DNA from: Maritimibacter harenae | GTDB taxonomy: Bacteria > Pseudomonadota > Alphaproteobacteria > Rhodobacterales > Rhodobacteraceae | Reading direction: 5' to 3' | NCBI RefSeq assembly: GCF_009882975.1 | Contig: NZ_WTUX01000011.1 | Location: forward strand, 361,362 to 425,361 | DNA: 64,000 bases | Shown: positions 21,091 to 29,233 of the stretch, in pieces | Numbering within the stretch: the stretch's first letter is position 1 | How the letters are laid out: every line of letters starts with the position of its first letter | Program-made: the position numbers and the translations under genes | The notes under the pieces: generated by a model | The model's database searches: none | Seen by the model: the letters and a program-made list of their open reading frames with translations, nothing else | Told to the model about the DNA's origin: nothing

Positions 21091-21636
21091 TCACTTGGTC
21101 AGCGGCCCGATCATCATGACCATCTGGCGGCCTTCCATCTTGGGCATGTTCTCGACCTTGCCCAGTTCCTTGACGTCCTCCGCCACGCGCTCGAGCAGCT
21201 CGCGGCCCAGGTTCTGGTGGGCCATCTCGCGGCCGCGGAACCGCAGCGTGACCTTCACCTTGTCGCCCTTCTCGAGGAACTTCACGACGTTCTTCATCTT
21301 CACTTCGTAGTCGTGCACGTCGGTGTTCGGCCGGAACTTGACCTCTTTGACCTCGATGGTCTTCTGTTTCTTCTTCGCCTCGGATTCCCGCTTCTGCTGT
21401 TCGTACTTGAACTTGCCGAAATCCATGATCTTGCAGACCGGCGGTGTCGCGTTGGGCGAGATCTCGACCAGGTCGAGGCCGGCCTGTTCGGCCAGTTCAC
21501 GCCCGCGTTCGGGGGTGACGACGCCGACGTTTTCGCCTTCTGCGCCGATCAGCCGGATTTCAGGGGCCCGGATCTTTTCGTTAACACGGGGGCCGGTATC
21601 GCGCGTCGGGGGCGCGTTGTGGGGTCTGCGAGCTAT
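21091..21636 (-). CDS. infC: Translation initiation factor IF-3 with an ATA start codon
   Basis: 181 residues if translation begins at the ATA at 21636, giving [20 protein letters not shown], which matches alphaproteobacterial IF-3 N-termini. A GAAGGA ribosome site lies 8-9 bases upstream. In-frame ATG codons exist only 130 or more bases further up, inside sequence that is not IF-3-like and overlaps the neighbouring gene. E. coli infC starts with ATT and is autoregulated because IF-3 rejects such codons; the same is inferred here. Conserved IF-3 blocks: [20 protein letters not shown] and [13 protein letters not shown]. Confidence 0.93.
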   Translation of the reverse strand: MARRPHNAPPTRDTGPRVNEKIRAPEIRLIGAEGENVGVVTPERGRELAEQAGLDLVEISPNATPPVCKIMDFGKFKYEQQKRESEAKKKQKTIEVKEVKFRPNTDVHDYEVKMKNVVKFLEKGDKVKVTLRFRGREMAHQNLGRELLERVAEDVKELGKVENMPKMEGRQMVMMIGPLTK

Positions 21637-21817
21637 GGTTGCATTCCTTCGGTTGTTGGCTTGGAAGTTTGGCTCCGGAACGTAAAGCCCGCCCGGGGTG
21701 CTTTCAAGCCAATATCTGCCGTGTTCGGGCCAAATCGGCGTTATGGTTGAAGTTTTCCGGACAGGTCCCCTTATCATGGAGAGGGGCGTGTTGCCCCGCC
21801 ACAACTGGGAGAATGAC

Positions 21818-22501
21818 ATGCGCGGAGTATTGGCAATCATCGTGATCGCCGTTCTGGCGGTCGGTGGATATTATCTTTTCATAAATGACGGCGACCCCGA
21901 GGCGGCGCTCGACGACGCGAGCGAAGCGGCCTCGGACGTGGGCGACGCGGTGTCCGACACGATGGACGGCGTCGAGGAAGACGCGGACGCGGCCGCGACC
22001 GAGGCGGACACGGCCGAGGCCGACATGTCCGCGGAGGCGGAGGCCGACATGGACGCGGCCGCCGAGGATCTCGATGCCGCCGCCGAGGACATGGACCGGG
22101 CCGCCGGCGAGATGGCCGACCAGGCGAGCGAGACCGTGGAATCGATGGCCGAGAGCACGGAAGAGGCCGCAGCGGCCGCCGGCGAGGCGCTCGACCAGGC
22201 CGCCGAGGACTTGGGCCAGATGGCCGAGGACGGGGCCGACGCGGTCGAAGCGGGCACCGAAGAGGCCGCCCAGACGATGGAGGATGCGGCCGAAAGCGAC
22301 ATGGCGGCAGAGGATCGACCGCTCGACTACTACCTGACGCCGGAAACCTTCGATGCGGAGGTGGTCGCCGAACGGATCGAGGAGTCCGACCTCGACGAGG
22401 TTCAGAAAGCCTCGCTCAAGGCCAAGATCGAAGCCGCGTCGCGCGACGACAGCCTCGTACCGGACGTGATCGCGGATATCGAAGCGGCGATGAACGAGTA
22501 A
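21818..22501 (+). CDS. Membrane-anchored acidic Ala/Glu-rich protein, unknown function
   Basis: 227 residues from the ATG at 21818 (GGGAGAATGAC upstream). One N-terminal membrane helix (about 4-21), then a 150-residue acidic region of heptad- or 11-mer-like repeats rich in Ala, Glu and Asp (for example [18 protein letters not shown]), probably an extended amphipathic helix. The C-terminal 60 residues are more complex ([18 protein letters not shown]) and end in a small helical domain. I do not recognise a family with certainty. It is divergent from infC and resembles the OmpA protein at 17.3 kb in composition. Confidence 0.75.
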   Translation: MRGVLAIIVIAVLAVGGYYLFINDGDPEAALDDASEAASDVGDAVSDTMDGVEEDADAAATEADTAEADMSAEAEADMDAAAEDLDAAAEDMDRAAGEMADQASETVESMAESTEEAAAAAGEALDQAAEDLGQMAEDGADAVEAGTEEAAQTMEDAAESDMAAEDRPLDYYLTPETFDAEVVAERIEESDLDEVQKASLKAKIEAASRDDSLVPDVIADIEAAMNE

Positions 22502-22506
22502 AGCGA

Positions 22507-22535
22507 AACGCCGCCGCAGAAGCTGCGGCGGCGTT
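22507..22535. terminator. Strong hairpin between convergent genes (possible terminator)
   Basis: A perfect 13-bp stem (AACGCCGCCGCAG with CTGCGGCGGCGTT) with a 3-nt loop directly after the stop at 22501. No clear T-run follows, so Rho-independent action is uncertain. Confidence 0.6.
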
Positions 22536-22559
22536 CAAATCCAGGGGTGTGGGCCCCGT

Positions 22560-23411
22560 TCAGTCGAGGAAGGCCTTCTCGACCACGTAGTGTTTCGGGT
22601 CCGAATTGGCACCTTCTTCGAGCCCGGCCTCTTCCAGCAATTCCTTGAGTTCCAAGTTGAACGCCAGGTTGCCGCAGATCATCGCGCGGTCGGTTTCCGG
22701 CGACAGCGGCTCGACGCCCAGGTCCTTGTAGAGCTCGCCCGAGCGGATCAGGTCGGTGATCCGGCCCATCTTGGGGCTCTCCTCGCGGGTGGTGGTCGGG
22801 TAATAACGCAGCTTGGCGAGGTTCTCGTCCCCGATCAGCTCGCGCAGCAGTTCGTCCGACTTGATGTTCTCAATCAGCTCGGCGCCGTATTGCAGTTCGC
22901 CCGCTTCGCGGCAGGTGTGCGTGATGATGACCTCCTCGTAATCCTCGTAGGTCTGCGGGTCGCGCAGGAGCGAGGCGAAGGGGGCGATGCCGGTGCCGGT
23001 GGCGAAGAACCACACGCGCTTGCCGGGCAGCAGGGCGTCATGCACCAGCGTGCCCACGGGCTTGGGGCGCAGGATGATCTCGTCACCCGGCTGGATGTGC
23101 TGGAGCTTCGAGGTGAGCGGGCCGTCCTGCACCTTGATCGAGTAGAACTCGAGCTCTTCGTCCCAGGAGGGCGAGGCGATGGAATAGGCCCGCAGAAGCG
23201 GCTTCTGCTTGCCGGTCTTGGGGTCCGGATCGCCCATCAGCCCGATCATGACGAATTCGCCCGAGCGGAAGCGCAGGGATGCGGGCCGGGTCACGCGGAA
23301 CGAGAACAGCCGGTCGGTCCAGTGCTTGACCTCGGTCACGGTCTGGGCGTCGGGCAGGGTGGGAACGGGGCGGATTTTCTGTGCTTCGGTCACGGGGGCC
23401 TGGTCATTCAT
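22560..23411 (-). CDS. fpr: Ferredoxin/flavodoxin-NADP+ reductase
   Basis: 283 residues from the ATG at 23411 (an alternative in-frame ATG is two codons earlier). FAD-binding RAYSIASPSW and GPLTSKLQHIQPGD segments, NADP-binding FATGTGIAPFASLLRD, and a C-terminal tail ending VEKAFLD, typical of bacterial subclass I FPR. It transfers electrons between NADPH and ferredoxin or flavodoxin. It lies 66 bp downstream of the sulfate reduction genes in the same direction, which suggests it feeds electrons to the sulfite reductase; it may also have its own promoter. Confidence 0.93.
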   Translation of the reverse strand: MNDQAPVTEAQKIRPVPTLPDAQTVTEVKHWTDRLFSFRVTRPASLRFRSGEFVMIGLMGDPDPKTGKQKPLLRAYSIASPSWDEELEFYSIKVQDGPLTSKLQHIQPGDEIILRPKPVGTLVHDALLPGKRVWFFATGTGIAPFASLLRDPQTYEDYEEVIITHTCREAGELQYGAELIENIKSDELLRELIGDENLAKLRYYPTTTREESPKMGRITDLIRSGELYKDLGVEPLSPETDRAMICGNLAFNLELKELLEEAGLEEGANSDPKHYVVEKAFLD

Positions 23412-23477
23412 GAACATTCACAGGGGCCACGGCCCCCGTCCTCTGATCTGGCGTATACAGGAGGTCGCGGCGCGGGG

Positions 23478-23897
23478 CTACCCACGCAGGCGCGACTGAT
23501 GGTCGTAGGATTGCCAATCGGCGCGGAAGAGCCATTGCTCCTCCGGCTGACGGCGCGCGAGGTCCTCGGTGATCTCGACCTCGTCGAAGCCCGCGCGGCG
23601 CGCCATTGCGTATTGGTCCGCGATGAGCCCGGCACCGGCGCGCAGGCGGCCGGTGTAGCCCATGAGCCGGAGCGACTTGGCCGTGGTGAAGCCGCGCCCG
23701 TCGGCGAAGGAGCCGAAGGAGATGCGGATCGCCGGGGCGGCCAGCAGAAGCTCGCGGTGGGCGTTGAGGTCGTCCGAGGGGGACACGTCGATCCCGCAAT
23801 CGTCGCAGCCCGCGCCCGCGGAGATGCCTTCCAGCGCCACGAAGCCGCCGGTGAAATCGTCGGGGCCGAAGCCCGTGTCGGTCACGAGGGTCGTCAT
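23478..23897 (-). CDS. DUF934 protein of the sulfate assimilation operon
   Basis: 139 residues. It belongs to the DUF934 family, which is regularly encoded beside cysH and cysI in proteobacteria and is thought to take part in sulfite reduction, perhaps in electron delivery. Visible features are the central CDDCGIDVSPSDDL segment and the FADGRGFTTAKSLR block typical of the family. Its start overlaps the cysH stop by four bases, so translation is coupled. No catalytic residues are known for the family. Confidence 0.88.
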   Translation of the reverse strand: MTTLVTDTGFGPDDFTGGFVALEGISAGAGCDDCGIDVSPSDDLNAHRELLLAAPAIRISFGSFADGRGFTTAKSLRLMGYTGRLRAGAGLIADQYAMARRAGFDEVEITEDLARRQPEEQWLFRADWQSYDHQSRLRG

Positions 23898-24619
23898 CCG
23901 CGCACCACCTTTCCGTCGATGAAATGAATGCCGCATTCTTCCTTGTCCTGCCCGCGCCAGCGTCCGGCACGGGGGTCTTCGCCCGCCTTCGTGGGCGAGG
24001 TGCAGGGCGCGCAGCCGACCGAGGCATAGCCCTGGGTCACGAGCGGGTGCTTGGGCAGCTCGAAGAAGTCCATGTAGCCACGCACCTCTTCGCCGGTCCA
24101 ATGCGCCAGCGGGTTGATCTTGAGCCGCGGCCCCTCGACCTCGGCCAGGTCCAGCGCCTTGCGCTGACCGCCGTGGATGCGCTTGCGTCCGGTGATCCAG
24201 CCCGCGAACGGCGTCAGCGCGCGCTCGAGCGGGAGCACCTTGCGGATGTCGCAGCATCCATCGGTGTCGGTCTGGTGCAGCACGCCCCGGGGGTCGCGCG
24301 CGGCCAGGTCCTCGGCCGCCGGGCGTACGACCTGGATGTTGGTGAGCCCCAGCTCGCCCGCCAGCGTACGCTGGTACTCCAGCGTTTCCGGGAAGAGCAT
24401 CCCGGTTTCGAGGAACAGGACCGGCGCGTTCCGGTCGATCTTCGAGATCATGTGCAACAGCACCACCGATTCCGTCCCGAAGGACGACACCAGCGCGATA
24501 TTGCCATACTCGGTCAGCGCGTGTTTCAGCAGGCCCGGCGCGTCCTTGTCGTCGAAGCCGTCATTCAGCGTGGCTGCGATATCCTCGGGGCGGGGCACCT
24601 TGTAGGCTTCAAGCGGCAT
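23894..24619 (-). CDS. cysH: Assimilatory adenylyl-sulfate (APS) reductase, CysH family
   Basis: 241 residues. It reduces activated sulfate to sulfite with thioredoxin. The paired cysteine motifs CCDIRKVLPL and CAPCTSP that bind a 4Fe-4S cluster are both present, which points to APS rather than PAPS as substrate. The catalytic cysteine is in the C-terminal ECGIHF. It overlaps the end of cysI by 11 bp and the next gene by 4 bp. The sulfate adenylyltransferase genes are not in the window. Confidence 0.95.
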   Translation of the reverse strand: MPLEAYKVPRPEDIAATLNDGFDDKDAPGLLKHALTEYGNIALVSSFGTESVVLLHMISKIDRNAPVLFLETGMLFPETLEYQRTLAGELGLTNIQVVRPAAEDLAARDPRGVLHQTDTDGCCDIRKVLPLERALTPFAGWITGRKRIHGGQRKALDLAEVEGPRLKINPLAHWTGEEVRGYMDFFELPKHPLVTQGYASVGCAPCTSPTKAGEDPRAGRWRGQDKEECGIHFIDGKVVRG

Positions 24620-26270
24620 CTCGGTTCGCCTCTTCGTCGTAGAGCGCGGATTTGAAGGGCTCGGCCCCGGTGCGCGCGATCGTGTCGCGGAACCGTTCGC
24701 CGTCCTCGCGCAGGTCCAGGTAGGCGTGGATCAGGCGTTCGACCGCGCCCACGACCTCGTCGTAGCCGAAGCCCGGGCCGGTCTTCTCGCCGATCTTCAT
24801 GTCGGACCCGGCGTCGCCGCCCAGCGTGATCTGGTAGTTCTCCACGCCGGCCCGGTCGAGGCCGAGGATTCCGATGTCGCCCAGGTGATGGTGACCGCAG
24901 GCGTTGATGCAGCCGGAGATCTTGATGGCCATCTCGCCCACCTCGACCTCGTAGTCGGCCAGCGCCTCGGCGATCTGCTGGGCGATCGGGATCGAGCGGG
25001 CGGTCGCCAGCGCGCAGTAATCCATGCCGGGGCAGGCGATGATGTCGGAGGCGAGCCCCGCGTTCGCGGTGGCCAGCCCGTGGGCCTTCAGCACCCCGAA
25101 GACCGCCGGCAGGTCCGCCTTGGCGACATGGGGCAGAACCAGGTTCTGCTCCTGCGTCACGCGGATTTCGTCGTTGCCGTAGATGCGCGCGAGGTCGGCC
25201 ACGATGCGCATCTGGTCCGCGCTCGCGTCACCCGGCACGCCGCCATGCGGCTTGAGCGAGATCATCGCGATCGCGTGGTCGTCGCGGAAATGCGGGCGCA
25301 GGTTGATGTCGGCCCAGCTGCGGAAGACCGGATCCTCGGCCAGGGCGGCGTCGAAGGCGGCCGTGTCGCGCGCCTCGAGCGCCGGCGGCTCGAACCCGGC
25401 CTGAAGCTCGGCCAGCAGGTCCTGGTCGGCGCCGGTGAATTCGGGACGGATGCGGGCGAAGGCTTCGTCGACGCGGGCCGAGAATTCCTCGAGCCCCATC
25501 TCGTTCACCGTGATCTTGATGCGCGCCTTGTACTTGTTGTCGCGCCGGCCGGCGAGGTTGTAGACGCTCAGCACCGCTTCGAGGTAGGGCAGCAGGTCCG
25601 CCTGCGGCAGGAAATCCCGGATCACGCGGCCCACGACCGGCGTGCGGCCCAGGCCGCCGCCCACGAGGATCTGGTACCCGATCTCTCCATCGCGCTCGAC
25701 GATGCGCACCGCGAGGTCATGTGCCTTGGTCACGGCGCGGTCGGCGGGCGACCCGGTGACGGCGATTTTGAACTTGCGGCCGAGGAACTGGTACTCCGGA
25801 TGGTCGGTCGACCAGATCCGGATCAGCTCGGCCACCGGGCGCGGGTCCAGAAGCTCGTCGGCATGGGCGCCGGCCAGCGGATCGGCGGTCACGTTGCGGA
25901 TCGTGTTGCCCGAGGTCTGGATCGCGTGGAGGTTCACGTCGGCCAGGCGGGCGAGCATGTCCGGCACGTCCGGCAGCTTGGGCCAGTTGTACTGGAGGTT
26001 CTGGCGCGTCGTGAAGTGGCCGTAACCGCGGTCCCAGCGCTCCGAGATCTCTGCCAGCACGTCCAGCTGGTCGGGATTCAGCGTGCCATAGGGGATCGCC
26101 ACGCGCAGCATGTAGGCGTGCAGTTGCAGGTAGAGCCCGTTCATCAGGCGCAGCGGGCGGAACTCGTCCTCGGTGAGAGAGCCGTCGATGCGGCGGTTCA
26201 CCTGCGCGCGGAACTCCTCGACCCGGCGGTCGAGATAGGTGCGGGTGACGTTGGTCTGTGCATCAAGCAT
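24609..26270 (-). CDS. cysI: Sulfite/nitrite reductase, sirohaem and 4Fe-4S hemoprotein (CysI-type)
   Basis: 553 residues from the ATG at 26270. Two ferredoxin-like and two sirohaem-binding half-domains are visible. The cluster/sirohaem cysteines are in CPGMDYCALA and SGCINACGHHHLGD; TTRQNLQYNW marks the first substrate-binding segment. Its place between DUF2849 and cysH makes sulfite the likely substrate. The start lies 8 bp inside the upstream DUF2849 gene. A sirohaem synthase gene (cysG), often first in this operon in relatives, is absent here. Confidence 0.93.
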   Translation of the reverse strand: MLDAQTNVTRTYLDRRVEEFRAQVNRRIDGSLTEDEFRPLRLMNGLYLQLHAYMLRVAIPYGTLNPDQLDVLAEISERWDRGYGHFTTRQNLQYNWPKLPDVPDMLARLADVNLHAIQTSGNTIRNVTADPLAGAHADELLDPRPVAELIRIWSTDHPEYQFLGRKFKIAVTGSPADRAVTKAHDLAVRIVERDGEIGYQILVGGGLGRTPVVGRVIRDFLPQADLLPYLEAVLSVYNLAGRRDNKYKARIKITVNEMGLEEFSARVDEAFARIRPEFTGADQDLLAELQAGFEPPALEARDTAAFDAALAEDPVFRSWADINLRPHFRDDHAIAMISLKPHGGVPGDASADQMRIVADLARIYGNDEIRVTQEQNLVLPHVAKADLPAVFGVLKAHGLATANAGLASDIIACPGMDYCALATARSIPIAQQIAEALADYEVEVGEMAIKISGCINACGHHHLGDIGILGLDRAGVENYQITLGGDAGSDMKIGEKTGPGFGYDEVVGAVERLIHAYLDLREDGERFRDTIARTGAEPFKSALYDEEANRDAA

Positions 26271-26568
26271 TGGCGCCGCCCCAGGATTTGCGCGCCGGGG
26301 CCGAGGGGCCCTGGGCACGGAAGGTTTCGCGGAAATGGTTCGGAACCGGGCCGGCGTCGGTGTTGTCGGCGGGGGCGATGTACGGGCCCACGGCGATTTC
26401 CGGCTGGCGCTCGGCGAAGCTCAGGCGCTCCTCGGCGCGGTCCGCGTCGGTGATGAATTCGGCCTCGGACATGGTCGAGACCCAGTTGCCGTTCTCGGCG
26501 AGATAGATCACGGCGCCCGACAGGAGGTCGTTCGCGCTGACGATCCCGGGCTGGAAGCGTTTGGCCAT
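26263..26568 (-). CDS. DUF2849 protein, first gene of the sulfite reductase operon
   Basis: 101 residues from the ATG at 26568; the frame is open further up, but this start follows a GAGGCAAGAAC site and gives the conserved N-terminus MAKRFQPGIVSANDLLSG. DUF2849 is a small family almost always encoded next to cysI in alphaproteobacteria. A short VIYLAENGNWV motif and a conserved ending are seen; no catalytic motif. It overlaps cysI by 8 bp. It may assist sulfite reductase, but this is inference from context. Confidence 0.88.
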   Translation of the reverse strand: MAKRFQPGIVSANDLLSGAVIYLAENGNWVSTMSEAEFITDADRAEERLSFAERQPEIAVGPYIAPADNTDAGPVPNHFRETFRAQGPSAPARKSWGGANA

Positions 26569-26599
26569 TGTTCTTGCCTCTTCTCGACTTGGCTTTCGT

Positions 26600-26630
26600 T
26601 GGGCATAGATATAGGACATTGTCCCGAAAC
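26600..26630 (-). promoter_or_regulatory. Putative operator and -10 region of the cys operon
   Basis: Within the 150-bp divergent region, GGACA-T-TGTCC (26614-26624) is a perfect inverted repeat. On the minus strand it sits directly before TATATC (about 26605-26610), a plausible -10 of the DUF2849-cysI promoter. It is a candidate site for the adjacent Lrp/AsnC regulator. Confidence 0.35.
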
Positions 26631-26718
26631 CGGGCTAGGTGGCCGGGGAAATAAGGAAAAACGTTCCACTCTTCCCGCCGAACCGGATAATCTGTCTGCG
26701 TGAACGGAGGCTAACAGG

Positions 26719-27183
26719 ATGGCGTTACGGCTGGATGACATAGACCGGAAGATCCTCAACGAATTGCAGGCCGACGCGAGCCAGTCGTTGGACGTGATCG
26801 CGGGCAAGGTGGGGTCTTCGAAGACCCCGGTCTGGAACAGGATTCGCAAGATGCGGGAGGCGGGCGTGATCGGCGCGCAGACCGTGATCGTGGACGCCGA
26901 GAAGCTGGGGTTCGAGGCGTGCTTCTTCGTGCTGATCCGCACGTCCGAACACGAGGCCGATTGGCAGGACCGGTTCCTGCGCACGCTGCGGGCCCGTCCC
27001 GAGGTGCTCGAGGCGCACCGGCTGGCCGGCGAGATCGACTACATCCTCAAGGTGCGCGTGGCCAATGCCCGCGCCTACGACGAGTTCTACCAGGCGCTGA
27101 TTTCCGAGGTGAAGATCTTCAACGTGACCGCGCTGCTGTCGATGGAGGAGATCAAGTTCACCACCCAGCTGCCGCTGGTGTGA
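26719..27183 (+). CDS. Lrp/AsnC-family transcriptional regulator
   Basis: 154 residues. N-terminal helix-turn-helix (about 5-60; DRKILNELQADASQSLDVIA) and C-terminal RAM/AsnC ligand-binding domain (about 70-150; GEIDYILKVRVANARAYDEF). It is divergent from the sulfite reductase operon and shares its 150-bp upstream region, so control of sulfur assimilation in response to a sulfur amino acid is likely but inferred. The start follows CGGAGGCTAACAGG. Confidence 0.93.
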   Translation: MALRLDDIDRKILNELQADASQSLDVIAGKVGSSKTPVWNRIRKMREAGVIGAQTVIVDAEKLGFEACFFVLIRTSEHEADWQDRFLRTLRARPEVLEAHRLAGEIDYILKVRVANARAYDEFYQALISEVKIFNVTALLSMEEIKFTTQLPLV

Positions 27184-27225
27184 CGCCCCGGCTGGCCGAG
27201 GCGACCCTCGCATCAGGGCAGGGCG

Positions 27226-27741
27226 TCAACCCTTTGAAACGGATGCGCTTTTGTCGATCTTGGCCGAGGTGACGGTCAGCCCGCCGCCGATCTGCACGAG
27301 GTGCCGTCCATCCGCGAAGGTCAGCTGGAAGACCCGCATCGGCGCGCGCCCGCCCAGCCGGGTGACGTAGGCCCCGTCGGCCATGCGCCGGGCCTCGACC
27401 AGGGCGGCCCGGGTGCCGAACATCGCCCGCGCCCGCCAGTCCCGGATCAGGAGCTTCTGGCGCGCCGCCAGCACGATGTCGCGCCCGTCGCCGAGCTCGT
27501 CGAGCACGGAGGGCCGCACGCGCACCAGCTGCGCCATCGGGAGCGTGCGCACCGCGATGTCCTTCAGCCGCATGACGCCCGCGTCGCGGGTGACGATCCC
27601 GTCGCCGGGGCAGAGGAATTCGACGGGAATGGCCCCGTCCGTGGTCATCACCTGTGTGCCGATGCCAAGCCCGGACGGGCACAAGGGGATCGTGACGCGC
27701 ACGGACTGGCCCGGCGCGACCCGCGACATGATCTGGGTCAT
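27226..27741 (-). CDS. Small Hint-domain protein, probably splicing-dead
   Basis: 171 residues. The stretch GIGTQVMTTDGAIPVEFLC through GDGIVTRDAGV matches the start of Hint_2 domains, and LLIRDWRARAMFGTRAALVEA matches their middle. The nucleophile position (normally Cys in CFTPGT) is Gly24, and the block-B-like His is also replaced (ARQK where the big protein at 55.6 kb has PNHR). Autoproteolysis is therefore unlikely. No signal peptide is seen. Upstream lies a TTAACCA sequence touching the start codon, similar to a CtrA half-site (weak evidence). Confidence 0.75.
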   Translation of the reverse strand: MTQIMSRVAPGQSVRVTIPLCPSGLGIGTQVMTTDGAIPVEFLCPGDGIVTRDAGVMRLKDIAVRTLPMAQLVRVRPSVLDELGDGRDIVLAARQKLLIRDWRARAMFGTRAALVEARRMADGAYVTRLGGRAPMRVFQLTFADGRHLVQIGGGLTVTSAKIDKSASVSKG

Positions 27742-27879
27742 TGGTTAACCTGCTCTGGTTGCCTGCTTTTTATTTTGTCCCAGCATACCCGTTCGGGGCC
27801 CAAATCACCAAGGAATTTGTTGTTCGGGCGCCTTTCTCCCCTCGCCACCGTCCGCCCGTGGTGCTAAATCGGCCATCGT

Positions 27880-27964
27880 GCGGGTGTGGCGGAACTGGTA
27901 GACGCACCAGATTTAGGTTCTGGCGCCGCGAGGCGTGGAGGTTCGAGTCCTCTCACCCGCACCA
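27880..27964 (+). tRNA. tRNA-Leu (anticodon TAG)
   Basis: Acceptor stem GCGGGTG/CACCCGC, anticodon loop TTTAGGT between CCAGA and TCTGG, a long variable arm as in class II tRNAs, T-loop GTTCGAGTC, and an encoded CCA end. Confidence 0.97.
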
Positions 27965-28036
27965 TGTCCCGACCACGATCACTCCACCGACCGCGGCGCG
28001 GCTGCCGCGATGACTCTCGAGGGGGAGCGCGAACGG

Positions 28037-29089
28037 ATGGTGGCCCCTTCGGGCAAGAACCTGTCGATCGAATGGCTCAGGCTGCTCCTCGCCGCGGGCG
28101 TGGTGGTGTATCACTTCTTCTGGTACCTGCCGCTGCGCGGCGTCGCTGGGGCGGGCCCGATGGGGCCCGACTGGCTGATGTATGGCCGGTTCGGCGTCGA
28201 GGCGTTCTTCATCATCAGCGGCTACGTCATCGCGTTTTCGATGGTGGGCCGGAGCGCGGCGGACTTCGTGGCGAGCCGCGTATCGCGGCTCTACCCTGCG
28301 CTGGTGCTCTGTGCCTCGCTCACCTTCCTGGCGATCCTCGCGCGCGACGACATGCAGGCCGTGCCGGGGGCGATCAACCTGGTGGCCGACTGGCTTTTCG
28401 TGCCGCTGGTCGCGGGGATCGGGCAGATCGACCCGGCCTACTGGTCGATCGTGGTGGAGCTGCGCTTCTACCTGCTGGTTCTCGTCCTGCTGCTCCTGGG
28501 CGTGTCCCACCGCCTGCTGCTTCTGCTCACGGTCTTCTCCGTATCCGCGACGTCGCTTGCGCTTTTCGGGCTGGGCGATCCGTGGTTGGGCTGGCTCCTG
28601 TTTCCGCATGCCAGCTACTTCGCCCTCGGGGTGCTCCTGCGCCATGTCCGCACCCGGGGGGTCAGCGCCTTCGCGGTCGCCGTGGCCGCGCTGCATCTCT
28701 ACTGTGCGGGCATCGGGACATGGTACGGCATGGCCATCATCGACTTGCAGGACGGGGTCCGCTCTCCGGTCTGGGTCGGCGGCCTCATCCCGTCCGGCTG
28801 CTTCGCGCTGGTCGGTCTCGCCGTTTTCCTGCCGATGTCGCGTGGATCGCGTAAGATGGCGCGCGCGGCGATTTTCGCCGGCGGGGTGAGCTACCCGCTC
28901 TACCTCGTCCACCAGGTCGTGGGGCTCACGCTCAGCGATCTCTTCGCTGCGCGCCTGCCGGACACTATGGCGGTGATGCTCGCGCTCCTGTGCATCGGCG
29001 CGATCGCGGCCAGCGTCCATGTCGCCGTCGAACGTCGCACCCGGCCGCGCCTGCGCGCTGCGGTCGCGCGCCGTCTCGGGGCGGGGTGA
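28037..29089 (+). CDS. Acyltransferase family 3 membrane protein (OafA/YrhL type)
   Basis: 350 residues from the ATG at 28037, preceded by GAGGGGGAG; an ATG at 28010 is an alternative, while earlier in-frame codons lie in the tRNA gene. About ten membrane helices. The catalytic-type His is in VVVYHFFWYLP of the first helix, and FGVEAFFIISGYVIAFS is the next family motif. These enzymes O-acylate cell-surface sugars. No glycan synthesis cluster adjoins it, so the acceptor is unknown. It starts about 70 bp after tRNA-Leu. Confidence 0.88.
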   Translation: MVAPSGKNLSIEWLRLLLAAGVVVYHFFWYLPLRGVAGAGPMGPDWLMYGRFGVEAFFIISGYVIAFSMVGRSAADFVASRVSRLYPALVLCASLTFLAILARDDMQAVPGAINLVADWLFVPLVAGIGQIDPAYWSIVVELRFYLLVLVLLLLGVSHRLLLLLTVFSVSATSLALFGLGDPWLGWLLFPHASYFALGVLLRHVRTRGVSAFAVAVAALHLYCAGIGTWYGMAIIDLQDGVRSPVWVGGLIPSGCFALVGLAVFLPMSRGSRKMARAAIFAGGVSYPLYLVHQVVGLTLSDLFAARLPDTMAVMLALLCIGAIAASVHVAVERRTRPRLRAAVARRLGAG

Positions 29090-29233
29090 GCGCTCGCATC
29101 GGGCCATCGCGTGCCGCTGGGCCGGAAATCCCCGGCAAAGCGCTTGCACCGACGCCATCGCGCAAATAGAAGGGCGTGAAAATTTGCCGGGGTGCGTTTC
29201 GCGCGCCCTCGACCCCGTATGAAGGAAGCGAAA

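Noticed and set aside
27741-27770. CtrA-type operators (TTAACCA at 27742 region, GTTAAC at 5807 and 56038)
   Set aside because: Only half-sites are present, and short TTAAC words are too common to claim binding; noted in the gene entry but not listed as sites.
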